From Okeania sp. KiyG1 (lineage in GTDB: Bacteria > Cyanobacteriota > Cyanobacteriia > Cyanobacteriales > Microcoleaceae), in NCBI RefSeq assembly GCF_014132355.1, contig NZ_BLZO01000198.1, positions 1-64,000 of the forward strand: a stretch of 64,000 nucleotides of DNA. Reading direction: 5' to 3'. Under the pieces are notes generated by a model. The model made no database searches. It had not been told where the DNA came from and saw nothing but the letters and a program-made list of their open reading frames with translations. A program made the position numbers and the translations under genes. Of this stretch, positions 19,099 to 28,241 are shown in pieces (within the stretch, counting starts at the first letter, position 1; every line of letters begins with the position of its first letter).

Positions 19099-19467
19099 AT
19101 GATGAATCACTTTCGTTTTCTATCCTTATCTGGAATCATTGCTAGTTTAATTGCCATGAGTTCCTGTGCAAATACAACTACTCCAACTGTAGATCCTAAC
19201 GCTAGTCCTAATAGTTTAAATTCACCAGTATCTACTGCTTCTGACACCATGAGCAAAATAGATATAAATGATGCTTCAGACTCAGACTTAAAAAAATTAG
19301 CAATCAAGTTAAACATACCGGATCTACCAGAAAAAATAAAGGAAAATCGTCCTTACAAAGATATTAACGAATTGGCGGTCAAACAAGTCATCAGTCCTCA
19401 ACAATTAGACTTTGTGAAGAATGATATAACTGTTGCAAAACCTACCCAAACAAAAGAAAACAATTAA
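19099..19467 (+). CDS. Lipoprotein with ComEA-like helix-hairpin-helix segment
   Basis: The ATG at 19099 (or the next codon, also ATG) gives a signal peptide with lipobox I-A-M-S-S-C; a longer frame from a TTG at 19027 would misplace it. After a Thr/Pro/Asn linker, residues about 55-120 read KIDINDASDSDLKKLAIKLN and KENRPYKDINELAVKQVISPQQLDFVKN, the N-A-(S/T)-x-x-x-L...G/R-x-x-x-P-Y...L pattern of ComEA/PsbU-type helix-hairpin-helix domains. In ComEA this domain binds DNA; in other cyanobacterial proteins it is structural. The protein is about 122 residues and likely anchored in a membrane. Function unknown. Confidence 0.7.
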   Translation: MMNHFRFLSLSGIIASLIAMSSCANTTTPTVDPNASPNSLNSPVSTASDTMSKIDINDASDSDLKKLAIKLNIPDLPEKIKENRPYKDINELAVKQVISPQQLDFVKNDITVAKPTQTKENN

Positions 19468-19906
19468 TGTAAGCATTTACTGCGGAATGCTGCGCAAACA
19501 GCCATTAGCTATTAGCTAGTCTCATAAGATCGGAACTACCTTATCAGTAATTAATTTTGCCAAAGGTAAAAGCAACCTTTGAAATAGAGAGAGTTTGAAT
19601 AAAAGTTACTGCAAAAATCCTCTTCCCAAACCTTAAAAGTAATTATTCATTACTAATTGCTGAATGCGAGCCCATCCCGTAGGGAAGTTCTGACTGCTAA
19701 TAGCTGAATGCTTACCCCCTACTAATATATTCCTTATTTCCTTAGTAGTAGTAGGGGTTGAAAAAACTTTTGTATTGAAATTATCTATAGAGAAAATTAA
19801 TATCTTTCATCCTTAAATAAAAGTTAAAATCATGTATTTTGTTGATTAAATATATATAATTCAGAAGTGACAATTAAGCTGAAAAAACAAGAATTGATAC
19901 AGTAAA
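19468..19906. other. Non-coding gap with TAAGCATTT repeat
   Basis: TAAGCATTTACTGCGGAATG, AACAGCCATTAGCTATTAGC and TGAATGCGAGCCCATCCCG belong to the dispersed repeat also at 9365, 50875 and 54250-54490. The last 100 bases are plain AT-rich and probably carry the promoter of the ferritin-like gene. Confidence 0.5.
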
Positions 19907-20341
19907 ATGATAGAACTTAATACAGAAAAAGCTGTAGAGTTATTAAACTCTATTATGGAATTTGAACTAGCAGGTGTAGTGCGCTATACTCATTACTCCC
20001 TAATGGTGACAGGACCTAATCGCATACCAATTGTACAATTTTTTCAAGCTCAAGCAAATGAATCTTTACTTCATGCTCAACAAGCAGGAGAAATATTAAC
20101 AGGTTTAGAAGGTCATCCCACATTAAGAGTAGCTCCAATTGAAGAAACAAATCAACATTCAGTACCCGATCTTTTAAGGGAAAGTCTTAACCATGAAGCT
20201 AAAGCTTTAGAACTATATAAAAGCTTCTTGGGAACTGTAGAAAACGCAAGTATATATTTAGAAGAATATGCTCGTACCATGATTGGTCAAGAAGAGTTAC
20301 ATAATATGGAAATCAAAAAAATGTTGCGTGACTACAGTTGA
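19907..20341 (+). CDS. Bacterioferritin-like (ferritin-superfamily) protein
   Basis: This 144-residue four-helix bundle is conserved among cyanobacteria. Helix A has MEFELAGVVRYTHYSLM with E18/E20 and H29; helix B has QANESLLHAQQAGEIL with E52 and H56; helix C has LNHEAKALELYK with E97; helix D has GQEELHNMEIKKML with E129-x-x-H132. These are the expected di-iron positions, though helix B has E-x-x-x-H rather than the usual E-x-x-H, so the ferroxidase site may be altered. Expected role is iron storage or oxidative-stress protection in the cytoplasm; I cannot tell whether it binds heme. Confidence 0.85.
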   Translation: MIELNTEKAVELLNSIMEFELAGVVRYTHYSLMVTGPNRIPIVQFFQAQANESLLHAQQAGEILTGLEGHPTLRVAPIEETNQHSVPDLLRESLNHEAKALELYKSFLGTVENASIYLEEYARTMIGQEELHNMEIKKMLRDYS

Positions 20342-20700
20342 TTAATTTAACCTAGAGTAAATCTCTAAAATTATCATAGCAATCCATCTAAAAAATGTGA
20401 ATATCTGCCCAGAAATTACATATTATTTAGGATTAAAGAAAGAGCAATCGGATTGCTTCATTTTTCCTAATACCAAAGAAAAAATATCAACTATTTTGAT
20501 AAAAATTTTGTGATTATTTACCAAAAATAATCCGCTTTTTTATTGCTAAATATGGCGTTGGTTATTGGAGGTATTAAATCAGTAATCTAGGTAAATTTAA
20601 GAGTAATTCTTTGAATGGCAGGATTAGATATTGTCTTTACTTAATTGACCGAAAAGCACTTTTCTTTCTCCTGACTCCTGACTCCTGACTCCTAAGTAAT
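20342..20700. other. Non-coding gap
   Basis: AT-rich sequence without a convincing frame; it ends in a triple TCCTGACTCCTGAC array just before the MITE at 20701. Confidence 0.5.
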
Positions 20701-21001
20701 TAGGGTTTGCTGAATAAATATCAAAGCATTGACTGATATTGGTTTTAGAATTTTTTGGTCTAAAAAAGTACCAGCTTTTCAGCGCAAGAAGCTCAAAAAG
20801 CTAGTATTTTGGGACGATTATGGCAGAAAAATCACTCTGACAATTTTTCCGACTACCTCCTCTATAATTCCCATTTCTCCTGTCTCCTGTCTTCCCCTCC
20901 TCCACCGGAGGGGTTAGGGTGGGTTGGGAGGGGGAGGGGCGAGGGGTGGGTTGTCTCCTGTCTCCTACCCCTACTAAAAGACTAGTGAAGCGCAAACCCT
21001 A
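20701..21001. repeat. MITE-like element, TAGGGTTTGCTGAA family, copy 2
   Basis: TAGGGTTTGC at 20701-20710 and GCAAACCCTA at 20992-21001 are perfect 10-bp TIRs around about 280 bp of non-coding DNA. The internal GC-rich block (GGAGGGGTTAGGGTGGG) is the same as in other repeats of this window. Confidence 0.8.
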
Positions 21002-21045
21002 ATTAAAGTTAATATCATACAATAATTCACCAACGCCCTAAATAT

Positions 21046-21471
21046 TTATTCATCTTCATTAGGTACAGAAGGAAAAGATTCAATCCACTTTTGATGAATA
21101 CTCCAATCCAAAACAAGGCCAGCCACAGCAAAAGCCACTAAACTTTCTATACCCAAGACCATTAAAGGCCATAAATCAAGAAACGTATCCCCATAACTTA
21201 ATCCCGCATCAATTTGTCCCAAACCTCTGACACTGCCAAAGGCCACCACTGCTCCGGATTTTAGATGGGGGTTACTATCCTGACGGATGATATAACGATA
21301 AGTCACGCCAAACAGAAAACCACTAATAAAAGCAATAGCGCCTTGAAACAAAAGATTCCAACCTAAAGCTATAATTTCTAAATCTGCCAATAACTCAAAC
21401 TTATGGGCCAAAAATAGGCTGTTACCGAAGGCGATCGCTCCAGAGGTTAAAAATAGGGAAATACCAGCCAT
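21046..21471 (-). CDS. Conserved cyanobacterial membrane protein, N-terminus cut by an IS605-type element
   Basis: From the ATG at 21471 the product has 141 residues with three to four hydrophobic helices (AGISLFLTSGAIAFGNSLFL, WNLLFQGAIAFISGFLFG, LWPLMVLGIESLVAFAVAG) and the cytoplasmic motif RYIIRQDSNPHLKSGAVVAF. The same frame is open upstream as K-E-R-I-E-S-L-K-A-G-T into the end of the insertion element at about 21503, so the true N-terminus has been separated. Beyond the element, an ATG at 22894 on the same strand (MVKYSSNFTFTE) may be the lost start. Function unknown. The protein may still be made from the internal ATG. Confidence 0.65.
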   Translation of the reverse strand: MAGISLFLTSGAIAFGNSLFLAHKFELLADLEIIALGWNLLFQGAIAFISGFLFGVTYRYIIRQDSNPHLKSGAVVAFGSVRGLGQIDAGLSYGDTFLDLWPLMVLGIESLVAFAVAGLVLDWSIHQKWIESFPSVPNEDE

Positions 21472-21571
21472 AGTTCCTGCTTTGAGAGATTCTATTCTTT
21501 CTTTGACATCCTCTCCGGCCTGAAGGCGCGGAGATTCCTACTGAACCGTAGCTCTTCGGTGGGTTGACGTT

Positions 21572-22763
21572 TCACAGGCTGCTGCTACCAGATGCGCTAG
21601 TCTTATGCTTGCCTCCACGTCCGTTTAATGTCTCGGACTGCCCGCCCGCGACTAATATATTTATTGCTGCATTCTCATCTCTGTCGTGTTTGGCACCACA
21701 ATTAAGGCATTCCCATTCTCGCACTTGAAGGTCTAATTTGCCTCCACGAAAACCACAACATGAACATTTTTGAGTCGTCGCCTCCCAACGACTAATTACT
21801 CTCAAATCACGACCATACTTTTCTGCTTTTCCTTCTTACGAAAGTTCTAAATTGTCGCCAACCTAAATCAGATATAGCTCTGGATAATTTGCGGTTTTTT
21901 ACCATGCCAGAAACATTCAAGTCCTCTAAAACAATTGTTTGGTTTTCACAAATTATTTCAGTGGATAATTTATGCAGAAAATCTGTCCTTGTATCTTTCA
22001 ATTTGGCATGGAATTTAGCAACTCTAACTCTGGCTTTTTCATACCTTTTAGACCCTTTAGTTTTATTAGATAATGACTTACTTAACTTTCGATACTTCTT
22101 AATCCGTTTTTTCAATGGTTTTGGTGCATCAATCTTTGTACCATTGCTGAATGTTGCAAAGGTTTTAATACCTAAATCTATGCCTACTGAATTATCAGTT
22201 TTTGGTAAAGTTTCTGGTTTTATTTCTACTACAAAACTAAGAAAGTATCTATTAGCTGAATCTTTAATAACTGTTACTGAGCTAGGCTCACTAGGTAGTT
22301 TTCGCATAGCAGGCTACTTTCAGCTTTCCAATCTTGGCTAAATAAACTTTATCTTGGTGTACTTTAAACCCCCTCAAGGTAAACCTGGCAGTCTGCGCGT
22401 GATTTCCTGGTTTTAAATTTTGGAGGTTTTATGGATCTTGCTTTTCTCTGACCCTTTGTAGAACTGAAAAAGTTTTGTAGGGGCGAACGGCCGTTCGCCC
22501 CTACGGTTTAAATCATTCAATGATTGCTGTAATGGTACAACTGAAACCTCTGATAACCATTCTCTATCCTCCACCTTTTTAGCTTGAGTAATAAACTGTT
22601 TTTGTAGTTCAGAGTTAGCAGGTTTTTTCTGTCCTAATTTGTATTTTTCTTGACAGTAAGCTAGACTATCATTCCAGACAACGCGCACACAACCAAATAG
22701 CTTTGCTAATCGGTATTTTTGTCCCGGTGTTGGATAGATACGGTACTTAAACCTAGCTTTCAT
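21572..22763 (-). pseudogene. tnpB pseudogene A
   Basis: Three frames together form an IS605 TnpB, an RNA-guided nuclease-like transposon protein. The N-terminus is MKARFKYRIYPTPGQKYRLA (22763-22413). The middle has RuvC-I VGIDLGIKTFATFSNG and RuvC-II IVLEDLNVSGM (22307-21807). The C-terminus has the zinc ribbon C-S-C-C...C-L-N-C and RuvC-III D-R-D-E-N-A-A-I-N-I (21805-21572). Frames break near 22310-22413 and 21806. A 28-bp palindrome is inserted in frame in the N-terminal part, adding about RRGERPFAPT. All catalytic residues remain, but no single frame encodes them. Confidence 0.85.
22477..22504. repeat. 28-bp perfect palindrome inside tnpB A
   Basis: The arms are GTAGGGGCGAACGG and CCGTTCGCCCCTAC. 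It lies inside the tnpB coding sequence without breaking the frame locally. The same sequence is at 44044-44071, with variants at 40738 and 43852. Confidence 0.9.
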
Positions 22764-22986
22764 AGTATGACTTTAAACTAACAATACGATAACATAGTTA
22801 TTGAAGAAAAACCAATTTAAAAGTCGCCCGCTTATGGGCGAGGCTTCAGACCCCATTTTTCGGTGAAGGTAAAATTTGATGAGTATTTGACCATATACTA
22901 TATCTTTAATTATTGATTAGCATCAGTTTTTTGCCTCAATTAATCTTATAGCACTACAAAAATTGGTTAAGACATTTTTCAATAAC

Positions 22987-23055
22987 GATCCCCCTAAATC
23001 ACCCTTAAAAAGGGGGACTTCCGGCTTCCCCCTTGTCAAGGGGGTTAGGGGGATC
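22987..23055. repeat. Inverted repeat GATCCCCCTAA ... TTAGGGGGATC
   Basis: This 69-bp structure has outer arms GATCCCCCTAA and TTAGGGGGATC, with inner arms CCCTTAAAAAGGGGG and CCCCCTTGTCAAGGGGG. It is a known style of small cyanobacterial dispersed repeat, upstream of petN. The rest of 22871-23162 is AT-rich and probably includes the petN promoter. Confidence 0.75.
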
Positions 23056-23162
23056 TCCAGAAGTGTACCTCACGCTTACTGAGAAATGCTATGTAGTCAA
23101 AATACCCTAAATCAAATATTATAAAATTTGAAGTAAATGTTTACCTTTTTCTAAATGTAGTT

Positions 23163-23252
23163 ATGGATATTTTGTCATTAGGCTGGGTTTCACTTTTAGT
23201 TGTGTTCGGCTTCTCTATTTCGATGGTAGTCTGGGGTCGTAACGGTTTCTAG
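23163..23252 (+). CDS. petN: Cytochrome b6f complex subunit PetN
   Basis: A 29-residue protein, [20 protein letters not shown] plus MVVWGRNGF, matches PetN almost over its whole length. PetN is a single-helix subunit of the cytochrome b6f complex in the thylakoid membrane, needed for complex stability. The family signature G-W-V-S-L-L-V-V-F and the end V-V-W-G-R-N-G are both present. It is monocistronic here. The start is the only ATG giving the family N-terminus. Confidence 0.95.
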   Translation: MDILSLGWVSLLVVFGFSISMVVWGRNGF

Positions 23253-23476
23253 AAACTAAGCATCGGTTTTTATAAACCTAATTTTTTTTGATGCGATCGC
23301 ACTAAATAGTTTTCCTTAGTAATACCAGAGATGGGGTAGGTTTGTTGCCTCTCCCCATCAACCTTGGGAAATAACATTGTTTAACCAATAATATTATATC
23401 AGTTTAATACTATCTCCATTAACTTTTTCCGTCTTCCGTCTTCCGTCTTCCTTCTTCCTTACTCCTTCTTCAAAAA

Positions 23477-23770
23477 TTATGCCAAACGTTCACAAACTAG
23501 AACAGTCCCCTTTTCTCCCCCTATAATGCGAAGCTCTTCATCTAAATAAAGCACTTCTAAACGACCTTTAGGCGATCGCTTCATTGTAAAAGAAATTTCT
23601 CCTGTTTCTGTATTCATACCTTGGGGTGGCACTAACCCAAACATCAACTTTAAAAATACAGACATTAATTGTTCTTTTAAACCTTTCTTTGATGATTTAT
23701 CTTGACCAAATATATCTTTCCAAATTGATAAATTTTGAGATTTTTGTGGAGTTAAAGTTCCTCCAGTCAA
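23477..23770 (-). CDS. C-terminal fragment of a PAP/fibrillin-like protein
   Basis: The frame ends SPKGRLEVLYLDEELRIIGG and EKGTVLVCERLA, which resembles the conserved C-terminus of PAP/fibrillin (plastid-lipid-associated) proteins, carotenoid- and thylakoid-associated lipocalin-like proteins. It has 97 residues from a TTG; the frame stays open a little further upstream (RYLKAYKTLQVELTGG) to a stop near 23840. Family members are about 200 residues, so the N-terminal half is missing. On the other strand a different fragment begins over the same junction. The family call is moderate; the truncation is clearer. Confidence 0.5.
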   Translation of the reverse strand: MTGGTLTPQKSQNLSIWKDIFGQDKSSKKGLKEQLMSVFLKLMFGLVPPQGMNTETGEISFTMKRSPKGRLEVLYLDEELRIIGGEKGTVLVCERLA

Positions 23771-23784
23771 TTCGACTTGTAAGG

Positions 23785-24213
23785 TTTTATAAGCTTTCAG
23801 ATATCTATTCTGAAATCTCCATCAACGGAAAATCTCAGGCATTATCTCAGTTAATCATGCAAATTCTTAGCCAAAAGCTAGACTATAAAGCTGAATACTG
23901 TGAAACCCAGGTACAGCAATCATTAGAGGTAATGACAGCTAGCCATAATAATATATATAAATCAGAGGAGGCGGCAGAAGCTAAAGGCCATATACAAAAA
24001 GCTATTCAACCTAATATTTCTGTGGGAGATTTTGTTGACCTAGATTGTGGCAAGATTTTCATCAGAATAGTTGCTATTTCTAAAGAGAAATTGAAGGGTG
24101 TTTGGGGCGCAAAAGGCATAATTGAGTTTTCGCTCTCAGAAATATGCAGAGTCAAGCAATATTTAGGGGAAAAGCATTTAGGGGAAAAATACTCATTGGT
24201 CTGGGAACGCTGA
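23785..24213 (+). pseudogene. Fragment of an unknown protein
   Basis: The frame reads about FYKLSDIYSEISINGKSQAL, then SQLIMQILSQKLDYKAEYCE, SVGDFVDLDCGKIFIRIVAI and a C-terminus EFSLSEICRVKQYLGEKHLG to a stop at 24213. No plausible start exists; the first in-frame ATG after the junction (23857) is inside a helix. The 5' part was probably lost where this piece abuts the PAP-like fragment. An 11-residue near-repeat (LGEKHLGEKY) is seen near the end. I do not recognise a family. Confidence 0.4.
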
Positions 24214-24288
24214 TATTTTCTGCTTGAATATTTGGACAAACTTGAATCTTATGAAAGATTCAAGAGTTCTTTACTGGCCAATTTATTG

Positions 24289-24458
24289 ACATTTTTTGAT
24301 TGTCCAGCTTGATACGCTTTTTGATACGCTTTTTGATACGCTTTTTTATCCATTTTTCGTCCATTTGCTATCTAAAGAAGGCTGAAAGCTCGGAAACTCG
24401 TTATCTTTCTAGTAAGCGGGTAGGGGGAATCGAACCCCCATCATTAGCTTGGAAGGCT
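24289..24458. repeat. Left attachment-site repeat (attL) with 3' part of tRNA-Gly
   Basis: This segment matches 34896-35075. It contains ATTGTCCAG, three tandem GATACGCTTTTT units (24311-24346), CCATTTTTCGTCCATTTGC, GAAGGCTGAAAGCTCGGAAA and, at 24416-24458, the last 43 nt of tRNA-Gly(UCC) on the minus strand. Sequence identity ends exactly inside the anticodon stem. It marks the left border of the integrated element. Confidence 0.9.
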
Positions 24459-24586
24459 CTATATTCATTCATTTCTGTTGCTGCTATTGCGTTGTTCTGA
24501 TGGTTAAGTTTTTTTAAACTGATAAATTTCATACACACTTTAATACTCATTTCTTGTTTCCTTTAAGAAAGAGCTTTAAATGTTTT

Positions 24587-25780
24587 ATGAATGAAAAACA
24601 AGTCCATTTATTGGGGATGGCCAAAGTTGAGTCTTTTCAAAATCGCTTAAGAGTTCGCTTTCCTCGTAGCTTGTTTGGTGGTCAGCAAAAAACTCTTGCT
24701 TTGGGACTTCCAGATTTACCTAAGTATCGTGCGATCGCTGAGGCTAAAATTGAGGCGATTAATTCTGATATTGCTCTGGACCAGTTTGATTTTACGTTGG
24801 ACCGTTACAGGCCACAACATAGACAGAAGTTGCATTTGGTTAGGGCTGAGGAGTTTAAGTCTCAAGTTTCTCTGCTGGAATTGTGGGATAAATATTATGA
24901 GTATGGGTTGCCTAAGTGGAAGGAAAGCACCCAAGTTTACTTAAAGACTTCAATTAGGCGATGGTTGGAGAAGGCTGAGGTTCAAATTGATTCTGTGGAT
25001 AAGGCGCTGGAGTTGAGAAATTTTTTGTTGTCTCATACTTCTGAGTCTATGACTAAGCGGGTGTTGACTTGGATTAATGCTGCTTTTAATTGGGGGTTAA
25101 AGCGGAAGTTGGTGGGGGGTGAAAATCCTTATGAGGGGATGGCTAATGAGTTGAGGCACAATTACCAGAAGACTACGACTCCTTTGGCTTTTACTTCGGC
25201 GCAGAAGTTGACAATTTTGGATAATTTTGCTAACCACAAGGGAAATTGGAATGGTCGTGGTGTAACTGGGAAGGGTTATTGTCATTATTTCCCGTTGGTG
25301 AAGTTTTGGTTTTTGACTGGGTGTCGTCCTAGTGAGGGGATTGGGTTGACTTGGGGGGCGATCGAGTCTAATTATCGGTTTCTGTTGTTTGCTGGTGGGG
25401 CGGTGCAGTTGGTGTCGGGTCGGACTGTGAGTACCAATAGCAGTAAAAATAATAAGGTGAGGCGGTTTCCGATTAATGAGGAGTTGAGGGAGTTGCTGAT
25501 AGGGATTAGACCTGAGTCTCCGGAGCCATTGGATTTGGTTTTTCCTAGTTTGACTGGCAAGGTGATTAGCTACAACAATTTTTGCCACAATGCTTGGCGA
25601 CGGATGGTTTGTGAGTCTGTTAAGAAGTCCACGCCTTACTCATGCCGGGACACTTTTATTACTGAGCAGTTGAGTAAGGGCGTTAGTTCTACGATTATTG
25701 CTAAGTGGTGCGATACTTCGGTGAAGATGATTGAGACTCACTATTTTGATTCTAGTGTGATTAATATTTTGCCTCTTTGA
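24587..25780 (+). CDS. Tyrosine integrase (site-specific recombinase)
   Basis: The protein probably catalyses integration at tRNA-Gly. The N-terminal arm-binding region has RLRVRFPRSLFGG and TLALGLPD; the core-binding region follows (about 90-190). The catalytic domain shows TGCRPSEG (Arg I), KNNKVRRFP (Lys) and TPYSCRDTFIT (Arg II, with Tyr in the place of the usual His). The third box has KWCDTS instead of L-G-H-S, and the nucleophile lies in ETHYFD. Missing histidines are seen in some active integrases. Start choice: ATG at 24587; a TTG at 24554 and an ATG at 24620 (after GGGG) are alternatives. It lies 130 bp from attL, as expected for an integrase. Confidence 0.9.
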   Translation: MNEKQVHLLGMAKVESFQNRLRVRFPRSLFGGQQKTLALGLPDLPKYRAIAEAKIEAINSDIALDQFDFTLDRYRPQHRQKLHLVRAEEFKSQVSLLELWDKYYEYGLPKWKESTQVYLKTSIRRWLEKAEVQIDSVDKALELRNFLLSHTSESMTKRVLTWINAAFNWGLKRKLVGGENPYEGMANELRHNYQKTTTPLAFTSAQKLTILDNFANHKGNWNGRGVTGKGYCHYFPLVKFWFLTGCRPSEGIGLTWGAIESNYRFLLFAGGAVQLVSGRTVSTNSSKNNKVRRFPINEELRELLIGIRPESPEPLDLVFPSLTGKVISYNNFCHNAWRRMVCESVKKSTPYSCRDTFITEQLSKGVSSTIIAKWCDTSVKMIETHYFDSSVINILPL

Positions 25781-25871
25781 AGTTGTTGAAAAGTTGAGGC
25801 GATCGCCTCTATTATTTTGTAGTTTTGCGTGGTTTTAGGATTCACGAACCTCTAAGGGGTTTGTGCAGTTT

Positions 25872-27470
25872 TTGACATACTCCCGACGCTCCCCTACGGG
25901 AGAGCGCGGGATTCTTCAGCCAGAGAAAAACTGACCGCAGTTTTAACAGAAGTGATGTCCTCCTCCTGTGTTGAAAACAATCCTATTTTTTGTATTAGGA
26001 GTGCTGAGTTATAGTCTCTGTCTAATTCCTGTCCACATTTAGCACAGGAATGCCAGCGTTCTGATAAACTTTTAGAGACTTTATTCAGACATTTCCAACA
26101 ATGTTGGGATGTACCTTTTGGGTCTACTTTGATAATTTTTTGCCTAGTTTCCAGGCTACATACTCCAAAACCTGAACAAACTGCCCAAAAGCTGCATCTT
26201 GCAAAGATTTATTTAATCCTGACTTAGCTGATTGACCATTGGGCAAAAACTGACCATTATCACCCAATTTAGCTTTGCAACGTCTGATTAAATTTGCTAT
26301 TTGCAGGTCTTCTAAAAATATCACCTGACAGTCACTAAATAAATGATAAGCCAGTTTGAATTGCCAATCCAAACGTTGTCTAGCTATTAATTGATGCAGT
26401 CTAGATATTTTACCTTTGAGAATTTTCCAACTCTTTGAATGTTTGTGTTTTTTAGCTAATCTCGCCTGAAGTTTAGACAAGCGATGCTCAGAACACCTGA
26501 AAAACTTCGGGACTTCTATAAATTCACCATCACTGGTAACAGCATAGTACAATAATCCTAAATCAATACCTTTTGAGTTATCTTCGGTGGGTTGAATTTC
26601 TGCACGCCTCAAAGGTACAGCTTGATCTTCTATCGTTAAGCTGATATACCATCCATCTGCCGCCCGTATCACTGTACCTGTTTTCACCTTGAATCCTATT
26701 GGTATTGAACGATTGTAGACAAAGGGGACTAAACCAATCTTTGGTAGATTTATACAAAAACGACCGTTGGCATTTTTGACTATGTTGGCATTTGATAGCT
26801 GAGGATAACTGAAAGAATTATAATAATGCCGACCTTTAAATTTAGGTCTACCACTGGTTTTACCCTTGTGATCAGGTTTGGTAAAGTTATCCATTGTTGT
26901 TTGCACACGCTGGATAACATCTTGCAACACCTGAGAGTGCATCAACTTATACTCAGGGAAAAGTTTTTAGTCCGTGCTAAATCTGCTAGTTGAACAGTCT
27001 CCCAAACAACATATCCATTAACTGTGTTCGGATGCTTATCTCCTTTCCTTGTTATCGGATTACCAAAAATGTCCTTTTTTCTACCATCTCGTGTTTGTAC
27101 CCTAAATTCAGGGATATTCTGATAAATCTGGTCTACTGGCACCACTGAAACATTAAGAGGACAAGCATTTACTGGTGTGCGTGTTGCTTCAAACCAGTTT
27201 AGCCTTTCAGCTAAACGGTAATTATATTGCTTTCTGGCCATTTCTAACCAATTGGCTATAATTACCGTTTGACTTTTATGGGGTTTTAGCTTGTACTTGT
27301 ATTTCAGTAACATGGCAGAATCTACCAGGATTTCTATATTAGTTATTATAATGGCTATGTTAGAAATTTTCAATAGCTATAGCAAACAGGATCTTATGAA
27401 AACCACACACCCTGGCCCGGCTCTCATCCCGACGCTCCCCTACGGGAGAGCGCGGGACTTCCCGCCGGGG
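25872..27470 (-). mobile_element. IS200/IS605-type insertion within the integrated element
   Basis: The 3' end is GACATACTCCCGACGCTCCC; the sequence CCCGACGCTCCCCTACGGGA occurs at both ends in the same orientation (25883 and 27428), each able to form a CTCCCCTACGGGAG hairpin. Only tnpB lies between. The insertion is younger than, or nested in, the plasmid-like element. Confidence 0.65.
25894..27373 (-). pseudogene. tnpB pseudogene B
   Basis: This is a TnpB of about 480 codons in three frames. 27373-26942 gives the N-terminus (YKYKLKPHKSQTVIIANWLE, ending LADLARTKNF). A one-base shift in a T run near 26960 leads to FPEYKLMHSQVLQ and the central part (26945-26124) with RuvC-I KGIDLGLLYYAV and RuvC-II VIFLEDLQIANL. 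A second shift in an A run near 26130 leads to the zinc ribbon C-W-K-C...C-A-K-C and RuvC-III LDRDYNSALL, ending with TAG at 25894-25896 inside the terminal hairpin. All catalytic acidic residues are kept, so inactivation looks recent. Confidence 0.85.
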
Positions 27471-27487
27471 AAGTTAACGCCTACTTT

Positions 27488-27778
27488 TTACAGGTGTTTA
27501 GTTCCATTGAATCCTATGTCCACATAGGGGGTTGATTGAAACTCAATACTAGGGGATGAGTGAGCTATTGGGTTAGTAAAAGATGCGTTTGGTAATGGGG
27601 GCATTGGCGTACTTGGCATATAAGCATTTGCATAGTAGGTCAAGATACGTCTAATCAACTCGTTTAAAGGGATGCTTTGCTGTGCTGCAATGACTTTCAA
27701 TTTGTAGTGAATTGTGGGGTCTAGTTTAGTTCCTACTTCTTTTCCAGGTGGCTTTAGTTGTTGCTTTTTTCGTTTCAT
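27488..27778 (-). CDS. Ribbon-helix-helix (CopG/Arc-like) protein
   Basis: The 96-residue product has KKQQLKPPGKEVG followed by the RHH core T-K-L-D-P-T-I-H-Y-K-L-K-V-I-A-A-Q-Q and IPLNELIRRILTYY: a short basic strand and two helices, as in CopG, ParG and Arc. The C-terminal 45 residues are Pro/Ser-rich and probably disordered. On plasmids such proteins control copy number or partition and bind iterated operators. Here a 114-bp repeat with tandem 12-bp units begins 46 bp upstream of the start codon and is repeated once more further out; autoregulation or partition-site binding is inferred. Confidence 0.7.
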   Translation of the reverse strand: MKRKKQQLKPPGKEVGTKLDPTIHYKLKVIAAQQSIPLNELIRRILTYYANAYMPSTPMPPLPNASFTNPIAHSSPSIEFQSTPYVDIGFNGTKHL

Positions 27779-27823
27779 ATATTTTGGGCAATGCTACAAG
27801 TCTTATTGTGACTTCTAATTCTA

Positions 27824-27937
27824 ATAGTGTCCATTTTTCTTGAAGCTACCAAACTCCTACTGGAAGGTGAGGTGTATAGTGGGGTGTCTAGTGACTACTG
27901 TACACCTTACTAGACAGCAACTGTTTTTAGTATTAGC
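27824..27937. repeat. 114-bp direct repeat with 12-bp iterons, copy 1
   Basis: It starts ATAGTGTCCATTTTTCTTGA and ends AGTATTAGC. In the middle are tandem near-copies AGGTGTATAGTG and GGGTGTCTAGTG. It lies in the upstream region of the RHH gene. Copy 2 is at 28242-28355 with the same length and order. Confidence 0.85.
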
Positions 27938-28241
27938 TGCAACACATTTTTGATTATCTAAGAACTGGAAGTGGGAGAATTTTCCATTTGGGAAGTTTAG
28001 AGTGGTAGTTAAAGGTAACTTAAGAGTGCTAGTAGTAATGATTTGTAATGTCTCTGAGAAAAGAATAATCAAAAAATCCTTGTAGCCCCCATTGGCTCGT
28101 AATTTATGGAAGAATCACTGCGAGAGCTTCTTACCTTCTTATGGAGTGCTGATAAGAATGAATTTTCATTTTATAGTCACCAAACAAGGTAGTAGGAGTG
28201 ACTAGGGGTAATATTTTTACCCAAAAAAAAAGGAGTAAGGT

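Larger units (their letters stand above)
21504..22870 (-). mobile_element. IS200/IS605-type insertion element (tnpB only)
   Basis: The 3' end has GAATCTCCGCGCCTTCAGGC and GGAGAGGATGTCAA, a subterminal hairpin with the GAGNATGTCA end that recurs at the other tnpB loci of this window (25872, 35207). The 5' side has a hairpin CGCCCGCTTATGGGCG (about 22825-22840). No tnpA is present and no flanking duplication is expected for this family. It interrupts the membrane-protein gene at 21046. The left limit is approximate. Confidence 0.7.

Noticed and set aside
24416-24458. A second tRNA gene at the left border
   Set aside because: Only the 3' 43 nt are present; the acceptor 5' strand and D-arm are missing.
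24300-24500. 66-codon frame over attL
   Set aside because: It is produced by the tandem GATACGCTTTTT units and the tRNA fragment.
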